The notes under the pieces are model-generated. The model did no database searches and was not told the DNA's origin. It was given only the letters and a program-made list of their open reading frames with translations. A DNA stretch of 64,000 nucleotides from DATKRB01 sp036501425 (GTDB lineage Bacteria > Actinomycetota > Acidimicrobiia > Acidimicrobiales > RAAP-2), in NCBI GenBank assembly GCA_036501425.1, contig DASYAI010000056.1, positions 62,001 to 126,000 of the forward strand, in the 5' to 3' direction. This document shows, piece after piece, positions 48,485 to 57,707 of this stretch. Position numbers and translations under genes: made by a program. The first letter of the stretch is position 1; the number at the start of each line of letters is the position of its first letter.

Positions 48485-49900
48485 TCACAGCCGGACATCC
48501 AGCAGGTGCGCCCCCGAGCCGGTGCCGGGGGCGGCGACGGTCGCCGGGACCCCGGAGCCGGCCGGGCGGGCCGACGAGGGCAGCGAACCGCCCGATCCGT
48601 CCGAAAAGGCGGGCGGGCCCGGGGACGACGAGCCGCGGTCGGGGTCCCCCCCGCCGGCGTCGGCGAGCACGACGGTGGTGCGCGCCGCGTCGCCCGACAG
48701 GTGCTGCTGGAGATCGGGGAGGCTCTGGCGCAACGCGTCGTGGCCCGCCTCGGTCGCCGCGGCCAGGCGCACCACGACGGTCTCGTCGGTGGTGGTCACG
48801 GCGACCCGGACGTCGCCCAGCTCGGCCGGGTGCAGCGCCACGCTGATCGAGCGCGTCCCGTCGGCTCCGGCGCGCAGCGGCGACACCACGCTCACCAGTT
48901 GCGACGCGACGCCGGGCAGGTTCGACGCAGCCGTGCCCCCGGGGGTGCCGGCGGTGGGAGCGGGAGCACCCGGAGCCGCCGGCGACGTCAGCGGTCGCTG
49001 CTCGGTCGTCGACGCCGACGCGCCGGGCGCCCACGTCGCCACCGGGCCGGCGACGGTCGAGGCCGGGGTCACCGTGGACGGCGGACCTTGGGTACCGGCG
49101 CCGTTTGCCCTGGCGCCGTCGGTGCCTGTTCCCGTGGGCGTCGCGCCGTCGGTGGGCGGCGCGTCGGGGCTCGTCGAAGCCATTCCCGCTCCCCGGTCGA
49201 GGTGTGCCCCGCTGGCTACGCGGTCCCCGGCGCCTCCCGCCGGTGCCGACGAACCGGTGGCCGGACTGTCGGTCGCCTGCACCGAGGCTGCCGAGGCGGG
49301 ATCGCTCGGCGCGGCGTCGCCCCGCGCGCCGCTGGCGGATCCCGACCCGCCCGAAACCGACCCGGCGACGTCGCCCACGCCTCGGGGCACGGTCCCGTTC
49401 GACGCCCCGGGCGCTGGGCCGGCGCTGCCGGCGCTGCCGGCCACTGCTGCGAGAGGACCACCAGCCGCCTCGGCTACAGGAACCGCCGGCGGGGCGGTGG
49501 CGGTGGAGGGGGCCGCCGGGCCGCCCGCCCCGTCCTTGGCGCTCGATCGGGTGGACGACCGCTCGGGGCCCGCGCCCGGGGTGCGACCACGGCGGGCACC
49601 CGGGTCCTGGGCGCTCCCCGCCGGCGCGGCGGCCGGTGGCACCGGGTCCCCCGGCGACGTAGGGCCGCTCGGTCCCGAGCCGCCCCCTACCGGCGGGGAC
49701 GCCCCGGGGTCGGCGGCAGGCAGGGCGTCGCCCGCCGCCGGAGGGGGACCGGTCGACCCCAAGGTGTCGAGCAGCGTCTGGTGGAAGCTGCCGTTGTCGC
49801 CCGGCGCGCCGACCGGTCCGCCGTCGCCCAGCTCGCCGCCGGTAGCGGAACCGGGTGGCGCCGGGTCGGTCACCGCGCCGAGGGCCGGTGCGGGCGTCAC
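48485..49900 (-). CDS. fliK: Flagellar hook-length control protein FliK
   Basis: Protein of 471 residues. The first 325 are Ala/Gly/Pro/Ser/Thr-rich and disordered, as expected for a molecular ruler. The C-terminal substrate-switching domain is recognisable by LHPAELGDVRVAVTTTDETVVVRLAAATEAGHDALRQ with SLPDLQQHL. It overlaps the hydrolase gene by four bases and lies just before flgD, the usual order. Confidence 0.9.
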   Translation of the reverse strand: MTPAPALGAVTDPAPPGSATGGELGDGGPVGAPGDNGSFHQTLLDTLGSTGPPPAAGDALPAADPGASPPVGGGSGPSGPTSPGDPVPPAAAPAGSAQDPGARRGRTPGAGPERSSTRSSAKDGAGGPAAPSTATAPPAVPVAEAAGGPLAAVAGSAGSAGPAPGASNGTVPRGVGDVAGSVSGGSGSASGARGDAAPSDPASAASVQATDSPATGSSAPAGGAGDRVASGAHLDRGAGMASTSPDAPPTDGATPTGTGTDGARANGAGTQGPPSTVTPASTVAGPVATWAPGASASTTEQRPLTSPAAPGAPAPTAGTPGGTAASNLPGVASQLVSVVSPLRAGADGTRSISVALHPAELGDVRVAVTTTDETVVVRLAAATEAGHDALRQSLPDLQQHLSGDAARTTVVLADAGGGDPDRGSSSPGPPAFSDGSGGSLPSSARPAGSGVPATVAAPGTGSGAHLLDVRL

Positions 49901-50988
49901 GCCGCCACCCCCAGCGCGCCCATGATCGACGACACGTAGCGTTCGGTCTCCGGGTAGGGCGGGATGCCGCCGTACTGGGACACCGCGCCGGGGCCCGCGT
50001 TGTAGGCCGCCAGCGCCAGCGGCAGCGACCCGAACCGGGTGAGATAGCCCGACAGGAGCTGTGCCGCCCCGTCGATCGCCTGGGCGGGATCCATCGGGTC
50101 GACGCCCAGCCCGGCTGCGGTCTGGGGCATCAGTTGCATGAGGCCCTGGGCACCGGCGCTGCTGACCGCCGTGGTCGAGAAGCCCGACTCCTGGCGCGCC
50201 ACCGCCACCAGCACCGTCGCCGGCACCCCGTAGGTGGCGGCCGCCGAGACGAAGAGGGGGGCCAGGGCGGCGGGCACTCCGGCCGGCACGCCGGCCCCGC
50301 TCGAGGCGGCGCCCGAGCCGGCGGCGGTCACCGCGGCGCCGGTGGCCGGGGTGGCCCCGGTGGCCGAGGTGGCGACGGTGGTCCCAGTTGGGCCGGGCAG
50401 GACCCTGCGGATGGCGACCGGATCTCCCACCGCTTCGACCCGCACCGCCGCCCCGGTGTGCGGCGCGTCGATCATCTCGCCGTTGCCGATGTAGATGCCC
50501 ACGTGGCCGGGCGACGTCGCGGTGCCGTCGCTGCCGGCGAAGAACACGAGGTCACCCGGTTGGGCGTCGGCCAGGCTGGCTACGGGGGTGCCGGCGGTGG
50601 CCTGCTCCTCGCTCGTCCGGGGCAGGGTGACCCCAAGCTGCCCGTAGACGTACTGCACGAACCCCGAGCAGTCGAACCCCGCCGGCGTCGTCCCGCCCCA
50701 CTGGTACGGGACGCCCAGGAACTGCTCCGCCTCGTCGACGACGTCGGCGCCCGAGGGCGACCCGGCTGCGGCGGTGCCGCCGGTCGTCGGGTCGGCGGCA
50801 ACGCCGGCGACCGAGCCGGTGACCGAGCCGGTGGCCGTGGCCGGTCCGCCGAGGATGCTCTGCACCGACGACAGCACGGCGGCGAAGTCGCCGCTCGGGG
50901 CGGCCTGGGCCAGCGCGGCGGGCAGCCCCTGCAAGGTGGCGCCGATCTGCGCCGCCGTTCCCTCCAGCGCCGACAACGTGTCGGTCAT
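49897..50988 (-). CDS. Bifunctional peptidoglycan hydrolase (NlpC/P60 plus lytic transglycosylase), FlgJ-like role
   Basis: Protein of 363 residues. An NlpC/P60 peptidase domain (about 82-195) has the nucleophile Cys in GFDCSGFVQY and His in GHVGIYIG. A linker follows, then a soluble lytic transglycosylase domain (about 240-360) with the catalytic Glu in ARQESGF, then GLMQLMP and AYNAGPGAV. No signal peptide is present, which suggests export by the flagellar apparatus to open the wall for the rod; this is inferred from position between fliJ and fliK. The ATG at 50988 overlaps the fliJ stop. Confidence 0.88.
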   Translation of the reverse strand: MTDTLSALEGTAAQIGATLQGLPAALAQAAPSGDFAAVLSSVQSILGGPATATGSVTGSVAGVAADPTTGGTAAAGSPSGADVVDEAEQFLGVPYQWGGTTPAGFDCSGFVQYVYGQLGVTLPRTSEEQATAGTPVASLADAQPGDLVFFAGSDGTATSPGHVGIYIGNGEMIDAPHTGAAVRVEAVGDPVAIRRVLPGPTGTTVATSATGATPATGAAVTAAGSGAASSGAGVPAGVPAALAPLFVSAAATYGVPATVLVAVARQESGFSTTAVSSAGAQGLMQLMPQTAAGLGVDPMDPAQAIDGAAQLLSGYLTRFGSLPLALAAYNAGPGAVSQYGGIPPYPETERYVSSIMGALGVAA

Positions 50989-51449
50989 CTCGCGCCCTCC
51001 ACGCCCTGGCGCTGGCGCTCGAGCCGGTCGCTGACCCAGCGCGCGGTGACGATGTCGTCCACCGTCCGCACGTCCGCCCGGCGCTCGTCGTCCTCGTGCT
51101 CGGCCCGCCGTCGCTGGTCGAGGCGCTCGAGCACCGCCACCCGCCGGGCCGCCTCGGACCACGCCACCCGGGCCCGAGCGGCCGCCTCGGCCACCAGGCC
51201 GACCTGGTGCTCGGCCACCCGCAAGCTCCCCGCGGCCAGCGAGGAGGCGAGTTCCTCGCCCTGGAACACCGCCTCGGCCACCACGCCGGGCGACGGTTGG
51301 AGCGCCCGGTACCGAGCCAGCTCGGCGTCGCGACCGATGAGCGCCGTCCGAAGCTCCTGCTCGGCCCGGACGAGCGCGGCACGGGCCAGCTCCTCCTCGG
51401 CGACCCGAAGGTGGAGGATCGCCTCGAGCCGGAACCGGTACCGCTTCAC
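50985..51449 (-). CDS. fliJ: Flagellar export chaperone FliJ
   Basis: Coiled-coil protein of 154 residues associated with the FliI ATPase. It starts KRYRFRLEAILHLRVAEEELAR, the usual FliJ N-terminus, and is almost entirely helical with many Glu, Arg and Ala. The GTG at 51449 overlaps the fliI stop and decides the start. Confidence 0.9.
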   Translation of the reverse strand: MKRYRFRLEAILHLRVAEEELARAALVRAEQELRTALIGRDAELARYRALQPSPGVVAEAVFQGEELASSLAAGSLRVAEHQVGLVAEAAARARVAWSEAARRVAVLERLDQRRRAEHEDDERRADVRTVDDIVTARWVSDRLERQRQGVEGAR

Positions 51450-52933
51450 CGGACCGCCGGGACGGCGTCGACGGGCCCGGCCGGAACGGGGTCGACGGGC
51501 CCGGGCAGGACCGCGGCACCGGGCCCTTCCGGAAGCTCGCCGGCCGGGACGATCTGGGGCGAGGCGGTGGCCGGATCGTCGGTCGGCGGTGCCTCGGCCC
51601 CGGTCACCGGCCCGGGTACCGGCGGTGCCAACAGCGACGCCAGCCACCGCCAGGCCTCGGCCGGCGCCACGGTGGTGGACACGTCCTGGCGCAAGAAGCC
51701 GTCGATGAGGTCCTTCAGCTCGATCGCCCGGTCGAGCACCGGGTCGGCGCCGCGGGCGTAGGCGCCGATCTCGACCAGGTCCTTGGCGTCGCGGTAGGTG
51801 GCCATCAGGCGGCGGAGCTCGCGCGCCAGGGCCCGGTGCTCGGGCGACACGATGGCGGGCTCGACCCGCGACACCGAGTCGAGGATCTCGATGCTCGGGA
51901 AATGCCCCGAGGTGGCTAGCCGGCGCGACAGCACGATGTGCCCGTCGAGGATCGAGCGGGTGGTGTCGGCCACCGGCTCGTTGAGGTCGTCCCCCTCGAC
52001 CAGCACCGTGTAGAGGCCGGTGATGCTCCCGCGCTCCCCCGCGCCGGCCCGTTCGAGCAGCCGGGGCAGCAACGAGAAGACCGAGGGCGGGTAGCCGCGG
52101 GTGGCCGGCGGCTCCCCCGCCGACAGGCCGACCTCCCGCTGGGCCATGGCGAAGCGGGTGAGGCTGTCCATCATCAGCACGACGTCCAGGCCCTCGTCGC
52201 GGAACCACTCGGCGATCCGGGTGGCGGTGAACGCGGCCCGGATCCGCACCAGCGCCGGCTGGTCCGAGGTGGCGACCACCACCACCGAGCGGGCGAGCCC
52301 GGCCGGTCCGAGGTCGCGGCGGATGAACTCGTTGACCTCGCGCCCGCGCTCGCCGATCAGGGCGAGCACCGAGACCTGCGCGTCGGTCCCCCGGGCGATC
52401 ATCGACAGCAGGCTGGACTTGCCGACGCCCGATCCGGCGAAGATGCCCAGCCGTTGCCCGCGCCCGCAGGGCACCAGGGTGTCGATGGCCCGCACCCCCA
52501 GCGACAACGGGAGGTCGACCATCGCCCGGGTCAGGGGGTGCGGCGGTTCCACGTCCAGGGAGACCTGGTCGCAGTCGAGCAACGGCGGGCCGTCGTCGAG
52601 CGGGTGGCCCAGGCCGTCGAGGACCCGCCCGAGGAGCTGGTGGCCCACCCCGACGCTCAGCGGCCGGCCCAGCGCCTCCACCCGGTCCCCGTAGCGAACC
52701 CCGGTCGGCGCCCCGAGCGGCATGCAGGCCAGCGTCCCGTCCTGCACCGCCACCACCTCGGCCGGCAGCACCGAGCCGTCGGAGCGCCGGATGTGCACCG
52801 CCTCGTTGACCGCGGCGTCTACCCCGTCGACCTCCAGCCGCAGGCCGACCAGCCGGGTGACCCGGCCGCTGGGCCGGGGCGCCACCGCGTCGCGCACCGA
52901 GGCCCGCAGGGAGGCCGAACGCAGGACGCTCAT
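51446..52933 (-). CDS. fliI: Flagellum-specific ATPase FliI
   Basis: F1-beta-like ATPase of 495 residues that powers export. Walker A is FAGSGVGKSS, followed by ALIGERGREVNEFI, Walker B VVLMMDSLTRFAMAQRE and GYPPSVFSLLPRLLERAG. The C-terminal 50 residues beyond the usual end are Pro/Ala/Gly-rich and absent from most FliI proteins. The ATG at 52933 overlaps the fliH stop. Confidence 0.96.
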   Translation of the reverse strand: MSVLRSASLRASVRDAVAPRPSGRVTRLVGLRLEVDGVDAAVNEAVHIRRSDGSVLPAEVVAVQDGTLACMPLGAPTGVRYGDRVEALGRPLSVGVGHQLLGRVLDGLGHPLDDGPPLLDCDQVSLDVEPPHPLTRAMVDLPLSLGVRAIDTLVPCGRGQRLGIFAGSGVGKSSLLSMIARGTDAQVSVLALIGERGREVNEFIRRDLGPAGLARSVVVVATSDQPALVRIRAAFTATRIAEWFRDEGLDVVLMMDSLTRFAMAQREVGLSAGEPPATRGYPPSVFSLLPRLLERAGAGERGSITGLYTVLVEGDDLNEPVADTTRSILDGHIVLSRRLATSGHFPSIEILDSVSRVEPAIVSPEHRALARELRRLMATYRDAKDLVEIGAYARGADPVLDRAIELKDLIDGFLRQDVSTTVAPAEAWRWLASLLAPPVPGPVTGAEAPPTDDPATASPQIVPAGELPEGPGAAVLPGPVDPVPAGPVDAVPAVR

Positions 52934-53607
52934 CGGGACCGCCCCGGACCCGGCGCGGGCCGCACCCGGTCGAGCTGCTCGCGCACCCGGTCGATCGCCG
53001 CCCCGATCTGGGCGTCGATCCGGCTGGGACCCGCCTCCACCACGCACCCGCCGGACTCGACGCCCGGGTCGACGCGCACCGCCACGGCCCGGCTCGCCAG
53101 GGACGCCACGTCGTCCTCGGTGAGCCCGCTGCCGGGCGGCAGGCGGACCACCAGGTCCTCGCCGACCGGGGCGACCGCCAGGGCCCGCACCAGGGCGTCG
53201 CGGGTCATCGGGGTGCCGCAGGCCAGCTCGTGGTCGACCAGCGCCCCCAAAAGCTCGAGCGCCAGGTCCACCGCGTCGCCCACCACCTCGTCCACCACGC
53301 TCTGGCGCTCGGCGAGCGCAGCGGCGGCCACCTCGGACAGCCGCCGGGCGACGGCGCTCACCGCGAGGTCGCGCTCAGCCGCGGCGTCGCGTACCCCGTC
53401 GGCCTGCGCGGCGCGGTACCCCTCCTCGTAGCCGAGCCGCCGGACGCGCTCGGCCACCTCGGGCGCCGAGGTGAACAGGTCCGACACCAGGTCGTCGGTC
53501 AGGCCCGACGACGCCAGGGCGTCGGCGTCGAGCACCACCGAGGCCGGCGCGTACGAGCCGGACGGGCGCCCGCTGAGCACCCGGCCGGGCCTAGCCGACG
53601 AGCTCAT
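52930..53607 (-). CDS. fliH: Flagellar export ATPase regulator FliH
   Basis: Protein of 225 residues with a low-complexity N-terminus and helices EVAERVRRLGYEEGYRAAQADG, the family's signature region. The C-terminal domain (about 120-215) resembles the V-type ATPase E subunit. It overlaps fliG by 17 bases and fliI by four. Assignment rests on the pattern and on position. Confidence 0.88.
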   Translation of the reverse strand: MSSSARPGRVLSGRPSGSYAPASVVLDADALASSGLTDDLVSDLFTSAPEVAERVRRLGYEEGYRAAQADGVRDAAAERDLAVSAVARRLSEVAAAALAERQSVVDEVVGDAVDLALELLGALVDHELACGTPMTRDALVRALAVAPVGEDLVVRLPPGSGLTEDDVASLASRAVAVRVDPGVESGGCVVEAGPSRIDAQIGAAIDRVREQLDRVRPAPGPGRSR

Positions 53608-54595
53608 CGGTCCCCCGTCCGAGGACGATCTCGCCGCTGTCGGCCAGGTCGCGCACCGCCTTGACGATCGTGGCCTCCGCCGCCTCGACCGCGGAGAGCC
53701 GTTGGGGCCCGAGCGACGCCATAGTCTCGACCAGGTCCTCCGCCGCCCGTTCGGAGATGTTGGCCGTGAAGCGCTCGACGACATGGGGCGGCTTGCCCTT
53801 CAGGGCCAGCGCAAGGTCCTTGATCACCACCGAGCGCAGCGCGATCTGCATCGTCTGGTCCTCGAGCGCCGCCACGTCGTCGAACACGAACATCTCGCTG
53901 CGGATCCGCTCGGCCAGCTCGGGGTCGGCCGACTCGAGGCCCGACAGGATCTGGCGCTCGGCGCCCCGGTCGGCGCTGTTGAGCACCGCCACGATGCGCG
54001 CCACCCCGTCCACGTCGGTCGAGATCCCCCCGGCGCGCACGAACGCCGAAAGCCGGGTCTCGAGCTCGGTGGCGATGGAGGCCACCACTTCGGGCGGGAC
54101 CGGCGCCATCTTTGCCATGCGGCGCGCCACGGCGACGCGCAGGTCCTCGTCGAGCCGCTCGATCACCCGGGCCGCGTGCTCGTGCTGGACGTTGGCCAGC
54201 ACGAGCGCCACCGTCTGGGGGTGCTCCTCGCGGATGAACCCGACGATCTGGTGGGGGTCGATCCGGTTCAAGAAGTCCAGCGGATGGTTCTGGCGGAACG
54301 TCTCGAGCTCGGACATCACCTCGCTGGCCCGGCTCATCCCCAGCCGGTCGCGCAGCCAGCGGCGGGCCAGCTCGGCACCCCCCTGGCGGACCTGCAACAA
54401 GGCATCGGCCTCGCGGGCGAACTCGGCCACCACCTGGCGGACCTCGTCGGCGGACAGGATCGGCAGGCGGGCCATCTCCGCCATGATCGAGATCACGTCG
54501 GTCTCGCTCATGTTGTTGAGGAGCTTCTGCGCCCGCTCGTCGTCGAGCTGGGCGAGCACCACTGCGGCGCGCTGGGCCATGGCGAGCTCGGTCAT
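53591..54595 (-). CDS. fliG: Flagellar motor switch protein FliG
   Basis: Rotor protein of 334 residues that links FliF to the C-ring and carries the torque helix. Motifs: EEHPQTVALVLANV in the middle domain, MFVFDDVAALEDQTMQIALR, and LALALKGKPPHVVERFTANISERAAEDLVE in the C-terminal domain with its charged residues. The ATG at 54595 overlaps the fliF stop and rejects a 12-codon extension. Confidence 0.96.
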   Translation of the reverse strand: MTELAMAQRAAVVLAQLDDERAQKLLNNMSETDVISIMAEMARLPILSADEVRQVVAEFAREADALLQVRQGGAELARRWLRDRLGMSRASEVMSELETFRQNHPLDFLNRIDPHQIVGFIREEHPQTVALVLANVQHEHAARVIERLDEDLRVAVARRMAKMAPVPPEVVASIATELETRLSAFVRAGGISTDVDGVARIVAVLNSADRGAERQILSGLESADPELAERIRSEMFVFDDVAALEDQTMQIALRSVVIKDLALALKGKPPHVVERFTANISERAAEDLVETMASLGPQRLSAVEAAEATIVKAVRDLADSGEIVLGRGTDELVG

Positions 54596-56160
54596 GACGC
54601 CCGGTCGGAGGGCGCCTTGAGCGCCAGCCAACCCCGGAGGACGTCGGCGACCTCCTCGGGTTGGTCGTCGATGATGTTCTCGATCTCGAGCGCCCGGCGT
54701 GGGGCGTTGAGCGCCAGCGGGGCGGTATCGCTCGCCGACTCGGTCAGGGCCTGCTGGAGCGCCAACGAGCTGATCATGGTGTCGGTGGGCACCGACTGGC
54801 GGCGGGCCCGCTTGGAGTTGCGCCAGAGCAGGAACAGCACCGCCGCCGCGAGCAGGAAGGCGCCGAGCGGCTTGGCGTCGGCGGTGAGCGGGCTCGAGCC
54901 GCCGGACTTCGCCGCCGAACCGCCCACGGCGGCCGACTTCACGAACGGGGCCTCGTGCACGCTCAGCACGTCGCCACGCGACGTCCGGATGTTGGCGGCG
55001 GCCGACACCCCTTGGGTGAGGCTGGCCAGCGACACCCCCTTGGGCAACGCCTTGGAGTTCACGAGGACGGCCACCGACTGGTCGGTGACGGTGCCCGGGG
55101 CCTGGGTCACCGACTGGCTCTGGGTGCTCGGCTCGCAGGTCTGGTTGGAGGACGACGACGAGTAATTGCCCGAGCCGGTCGAGCTGATGGTGGGCGTCGT
55201 GGTGGAGCCGGCGGCCCCGCTGGGCGGCGAGCCGGTACCCGAATAGGTCTGGCTGGAGGTCTGGGTGTTGGTGCAGGCCAGCACCGGCTGGCCCTTGGGC
55301 CCCGGGACGATCGAGTTGGTGGTGGTCTTGACCTGGTCGTAGTTCAGCTGGGCGTTCACCTGGACGTCGGCGTTGCTCGGGCCGAGGACCGAGGTCAGGT
55401 ACGCCAGCACCTTGGACTGCTCGGCCTCGTTGTAGGCCGCCGTCTCCCCGCTGCCGCTCGCCCCGCCCGAGGTCACCCCCGGGCCGGCCAGCAGGTCCCC
55501 ACTCGAGTCGGCCACCGTGACGTCGGCCGCCGCCAGCCCGGGCACGCTGGAGGAGACCAGGTGGACCACGGCCGAGACCTGGTCCCCGGTGAGGGTGGTG
55601 CCCGGACGCAGGTCCACCAGCACCGAGGCGCCGCTCGGGCTGGTCTGCTGGAGGGCGAAGGTCTGGTCGGCCGCCATCGCCACGTTCACCTGCGAGGCGG
55701 TCACCCCGTTGATCGAGTCGATCGTCTGCTCGAGCTCGCCCTGGATGGCACGCAGGTAGTCGGCCTGCTGGGTGAGCTGGGAGGTGGTGAGGCCCTCCTT
55801 GTCGAGGATGGAGAGCCCGACCGTGCTCGACGACGGCAGGCCGGCCTGGGCGGCCGCCAGGCGCTCCTGGTCGACGTCGTTCTGGGGCACCAGGATGGTG
55901 CCACCCCCGTCCTGCAACTGGTAAGGGACGTGGTCGGTGGCCAGCGTCTGGGTGATGGCGGCGGCGTCGGTGGGCTGGAGGTTGGTGAACAGCGGGGCGT
56001 AGGTGGGCTTGCCGGCCAGGGACATGAAGACCACGGCGCCGCCCACGATCCCGACGGCGACCAGCGCGGTGAGCACCCGCTGGCCGGGGGTGAAGCCGCT
56101 GGCGAACCGGCGGGCACCCTGACGGAGCCGGGCGAGCTCGGTGGCGGGGACGAGGGCCAC
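54592..56160 (-). CDS. fliF: Flagellar MS-ring protein FliF
   Basis: Membrane ring protein of 522 residues with N-terminal (about 28-48) and C-terminal (about 438-456) membrane helices. Conserved segments are YAPLFTNLQPTDAAAI, LDKEGLTTSQLTQQADYLRAIQGELEQTI and ASVLVDLRPGTTLT. A Ser/Gly/Thr-rich insertion with two cysteines lies at about 280-345. The C-terminal tail ENIIDDQPEEVADVLRGWL is the FliG-binding helix. The GTG at 56160 is the chosen start. Confidence 0.95.
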   Translation of the reverse strand: MALVPATELARLRQGARRFASGFTPGQRVLTALVAVGIVGGAVVFMSLAGKPTYAPLFTNLQPTDAAAITQTLATDHVPYQLQDGGGTILVPQNDVDQERLAAAQAGLPSSSTVGLSILDKEGLTTSQLTQQADYLRAIQGELEQTIDSINGVTASQVNVAMAADQTFALQQTSPSGASVLVDLRPGTTLTGDQVSAVVHLVSSSVPGLAAADVTVADSSGDLLAGPGVTSGGASGSGETAAYNEAEQSKVLAYLTSVLGPSNADVQVNAQLNYDQVKTTTNSIVPGPKGQPVLACTNTQTSSQTYSGTGSPPSGAAGSTTTPTISSTGSGNYSSSSSNQTCEPSTQSQSVTQAPGTVTDQSVAVLVNSKALPKGVSLASLTQGVSAAANIRTSRGDVLSVHEAPFVKSAAVGGSAAKSGGSSPLTADAKPLGAFLLAAAVLFLLWRNSKRARRQSVPTDTMISSLALQQALTESASDTAPLALNAPRRALEIENIIDDQPEEVADVLRGWLALKAPSDRAS

Positions 56161-56164
56161 GGCG

Positions 56165-56464
56165 TCAGAACGACATGCCCATGATGCTGTTGTAGGACGT
56201 GACCGCCTTGTCGATGAGGGCGTCGGAGACCTGGGTGTCCAGCGACGCCTGGGTCGCGGCGATCATCGTGTCGGCCAGGTTGCCCTGCCCCGCCGCCGCC
56301 TGGGCCTCGTCGGCCGACGCCGTGCTCTGGGCGTTCTGCAACGAGTCCACGGCGTTGCCCACCAGCTGGGAGAACGAGTCGCCCGACCCGGCGGCGGGAG
56401 AGGCGGAGGCGGTCGGGGCGGCCGCCGAGGGCAACGGCGGCAGCGGGGGAATGGGGGGGATCAC
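56165..56464 (-). CDS. fliE: Flagellar hook-basal body protein FliE
   Basis: Small exported protein of 99 residues that joins the MS ring and rod. The C-terminal half ADTMIAATQASLDTQVSDALIDKAVTSYNSIMGMSF is typical. The N-terminus is Pro/Ala-rich. The GTG at 56464 follows flgC by 4 bp. Confidence 0.94.
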   Translation of the reverse strand: MIPPIPPLPPLPSAAAPTASASPAAGSGDSFSQLVGNAVDSLQNAQSTASADEAQAAAGQGNLADTMIAATQASLDTQVSDALIDKAVTSYNSIMGMSF

Positions 56465-56468
56465 CTGG

Positions 56469-56885
56469 TCAGGACCCGATGGTCAGCCCGGCCTGGTAGG
56501 CCGACTTGGCCTGCGAGATCACGTCGGTGTCGGCCTGGTAGCCCTGCTGGGCCTCGATGAGGGTCACCAGCTGGTCGGACATCGAGATGTCCGGCACCCG
56601 GACGTCGCCCTGGGCATCGGCGAGCGGGCTCTGGGGGTCCGACTCGACCACGCCGGCCGTGCTGCCCAGCTCGATCGCCGACACGGCGACCCCCTGGCCG
56701 GGGGCCACGGCACCCGGGATCCCGGGGTCGACCGCGCTGAGGATGGGGGTCTGGGCGGCGTAGGTCGCCGAGCCGGTGGGCGCGACGTCGTCGATGTTGG
56801 CCAGGTTGCCGCCGGTGGTGTCGATCCAGGTCTGCATGGCGTCGATGCCCGAGCCGGCGATCGGCAGCGCGCCGAAGAGGCTCAC
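56469..56885 (-). CDS. flgC: Flagellar rod protein FlgC
   Basis: Proximal rod protein of 138 residues: N-terminal SGIDAMQTWIDTTGGNLANIDDVAPTGSATYAAQ and C-terminal SDQLVTLIEAQQGYQADTDVISQAK helices of the rod/hook family. The usual long middle loop is shortened. It overlaps flgB by four bases. Confidence 0.94.
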   Translation of the reverse strand: MSLFGALPIAGSGIDAMQTWIDTTGGNLANIDDVAPTGSATYAAQTPILSAVDPGIPGAVAPGQGVAVSAIELGSTAGVVESDPQSPLADAQGDVRVPDISMSDQLVTLIEAQQGYQADTDVISQAKSAYQAGLTIGS

Positions 56886-57229
56886 TGGAAGCTCCCGCCG
56901 GCCGCCCCTTGGACCAGCCGGAACTGGGCGTTGAGCATCTCGCTGGTCGCCTGGTACTGGAGGGTCGCCTGCTGGGCCTCCACCAGCTGGTCGCTCAGCG
57001 AGACGTTGTTCCCGTCGCTCGCCGGCGGGTTGCCCGACGGGCCGGAGCTGACCGTCGCCGTGGCGGTGCCCGACGACCCGACGGCTTGCTGGAGGCTCTG
57101 CTCGAAGGAGACCTCGGTGTCGGTGAACCCCGGGGTCTCGGAGTTGGCGAGGTTGTTGGCGATGGCGTCCTGGCGCTGGGTCAGGCCGTCGACCGCGAAT
57201 TGCAGGACCCCGACGATGTCACCGCTCAT
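56882..57229 (-). CDS. flgB: Flagellar rod protein FlgB
   Basis: First gene of the main flagellar operon, 115 residues. N-terminal FAVDGLTQRQDAIANNLANSETPGFTDTEVSFEQSLQQA and C-terminal LVEAQQATLQYQATSEMLNAQFRLVQ are rod-protein helices. The ATG at 57229 starts the conserved region. A sigma-28 promoter is centred about 110 bp upstream. Confidence 0.94.
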   Translation of the reverse strand: MSGDIVGVLQFAVDGLTQRQDAIANNLANSETPGFTDTEVSFEQSLQQAVGSSGTATATVSSGPSGNPPASDGNNVSLSDQLVEAQQATLQYQATSEMLNAQFRLVQGAAGGSFQ

Positions 57230-57323
57230 CCCATGCTCCCGTTCCCTGCCGCTCGGCCCGATCCCGGTGGATCGCGCCCTTGCTGAGCACTGAGCGCGCG
57301 ACCGACCTGGCATCGCTGCCCAG

Positions 57324-57351
57324 TGATCGGCGCGTCGGGACCGCGCCTTTA
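57324..57351 (-). promoter_or_regulatory. Sigma-28 promoter of the flgB operon
   Basis: On the minus strand TAAA (57351-57348), 16 bases, then GCCGATCA (57331-57324), one mismatch from the sigma-28 -10 consensus. An A6 tract (minus strand, 57362-57357) lies just upstream and could act as an UP-like element. The predicted leader to flgB is about 90 bases. Confidence 0.8.
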
Positions 57352-57363
57352 GGGCCTTTTTTG

Positions 57364-57393
57364 GGTTTGCGGGTGTGCCGGTTTGCGGGTGTG
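57364..57393. repeat. 14-bp direct repeat after the fliT-like gene
   Basis: GGTTTGCGGGTGTG occurs at 57364-57377 and 57380-57393, followed by a partial GGTGTG copy. It lies between the end of the fliT-like gene and the flgB promoter. No stop codon of the gene is included, unlike the other gene-end repeats in this window. Confidence 0.75.
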
Positions 57394-57401
57394 GGTGTGC
57401 G

Positions 57402-57707
57402 TCAGGCTCGGCGGTCCAACAGCGCCGGGCCGCGCTGCTCGGAGCGGCGCATGAGCGAGCCCAGGGCGCCCAGGCGGGCCCGCAGCTGTTGCTCGACGTC
57501 GCCCTGGGCGGCGTGGATCATCTCGGCCCGCCCGGCCAGCGCCGCCGGCAAGGGGCCCAACCCCTCGGGTGCGGCGTAGGGACCGGGGAACGGTCCGGCA
57601 CCGGCGAAGGCCTGCCGGTAGGCGACGAGACGGGCGCTCAACTCGTCGAGCACCGCGCTCCACCGGCGCTCGCCCGGCTCCGCGCCGGGGCGGCGATCGT
57701 CGGTCAC
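57402..57707 (-). CDS. Small helical protein after fliS, possible FliT-like chaperone
   Basis: Protein of 101 residues with helices RRWSAVLDELSARLVAYRQAF and AEMIHAAQGDVEQQLRARLGALGSLM. The sequence alone does not identify a family. The GTG at 57707 overlaps the fliS stop as GTGA. Size, helix content and position after fliS match FliT-type chaperones of the cap protein FliD, so that role is likely but unproven. Confidence 0.65.
   Translation of the reverse strand: MTDDRRPGAEPGERRWSAVLDELSARLVAYRQAFAGAGPFPGPYAAPEGLGPLPAALAGRAEMIHAAQGDVEQQLRARLGALGSLMRRSEQRGPALLDRRA

Noticed and set aside
57280..57579. A 99-codon plus-strand frame over the flgB promoter and the fliT-like gene
   Set aside because: It covers a good promoter and the end of a gene coupled to fliS, and its product has no recognisable features.
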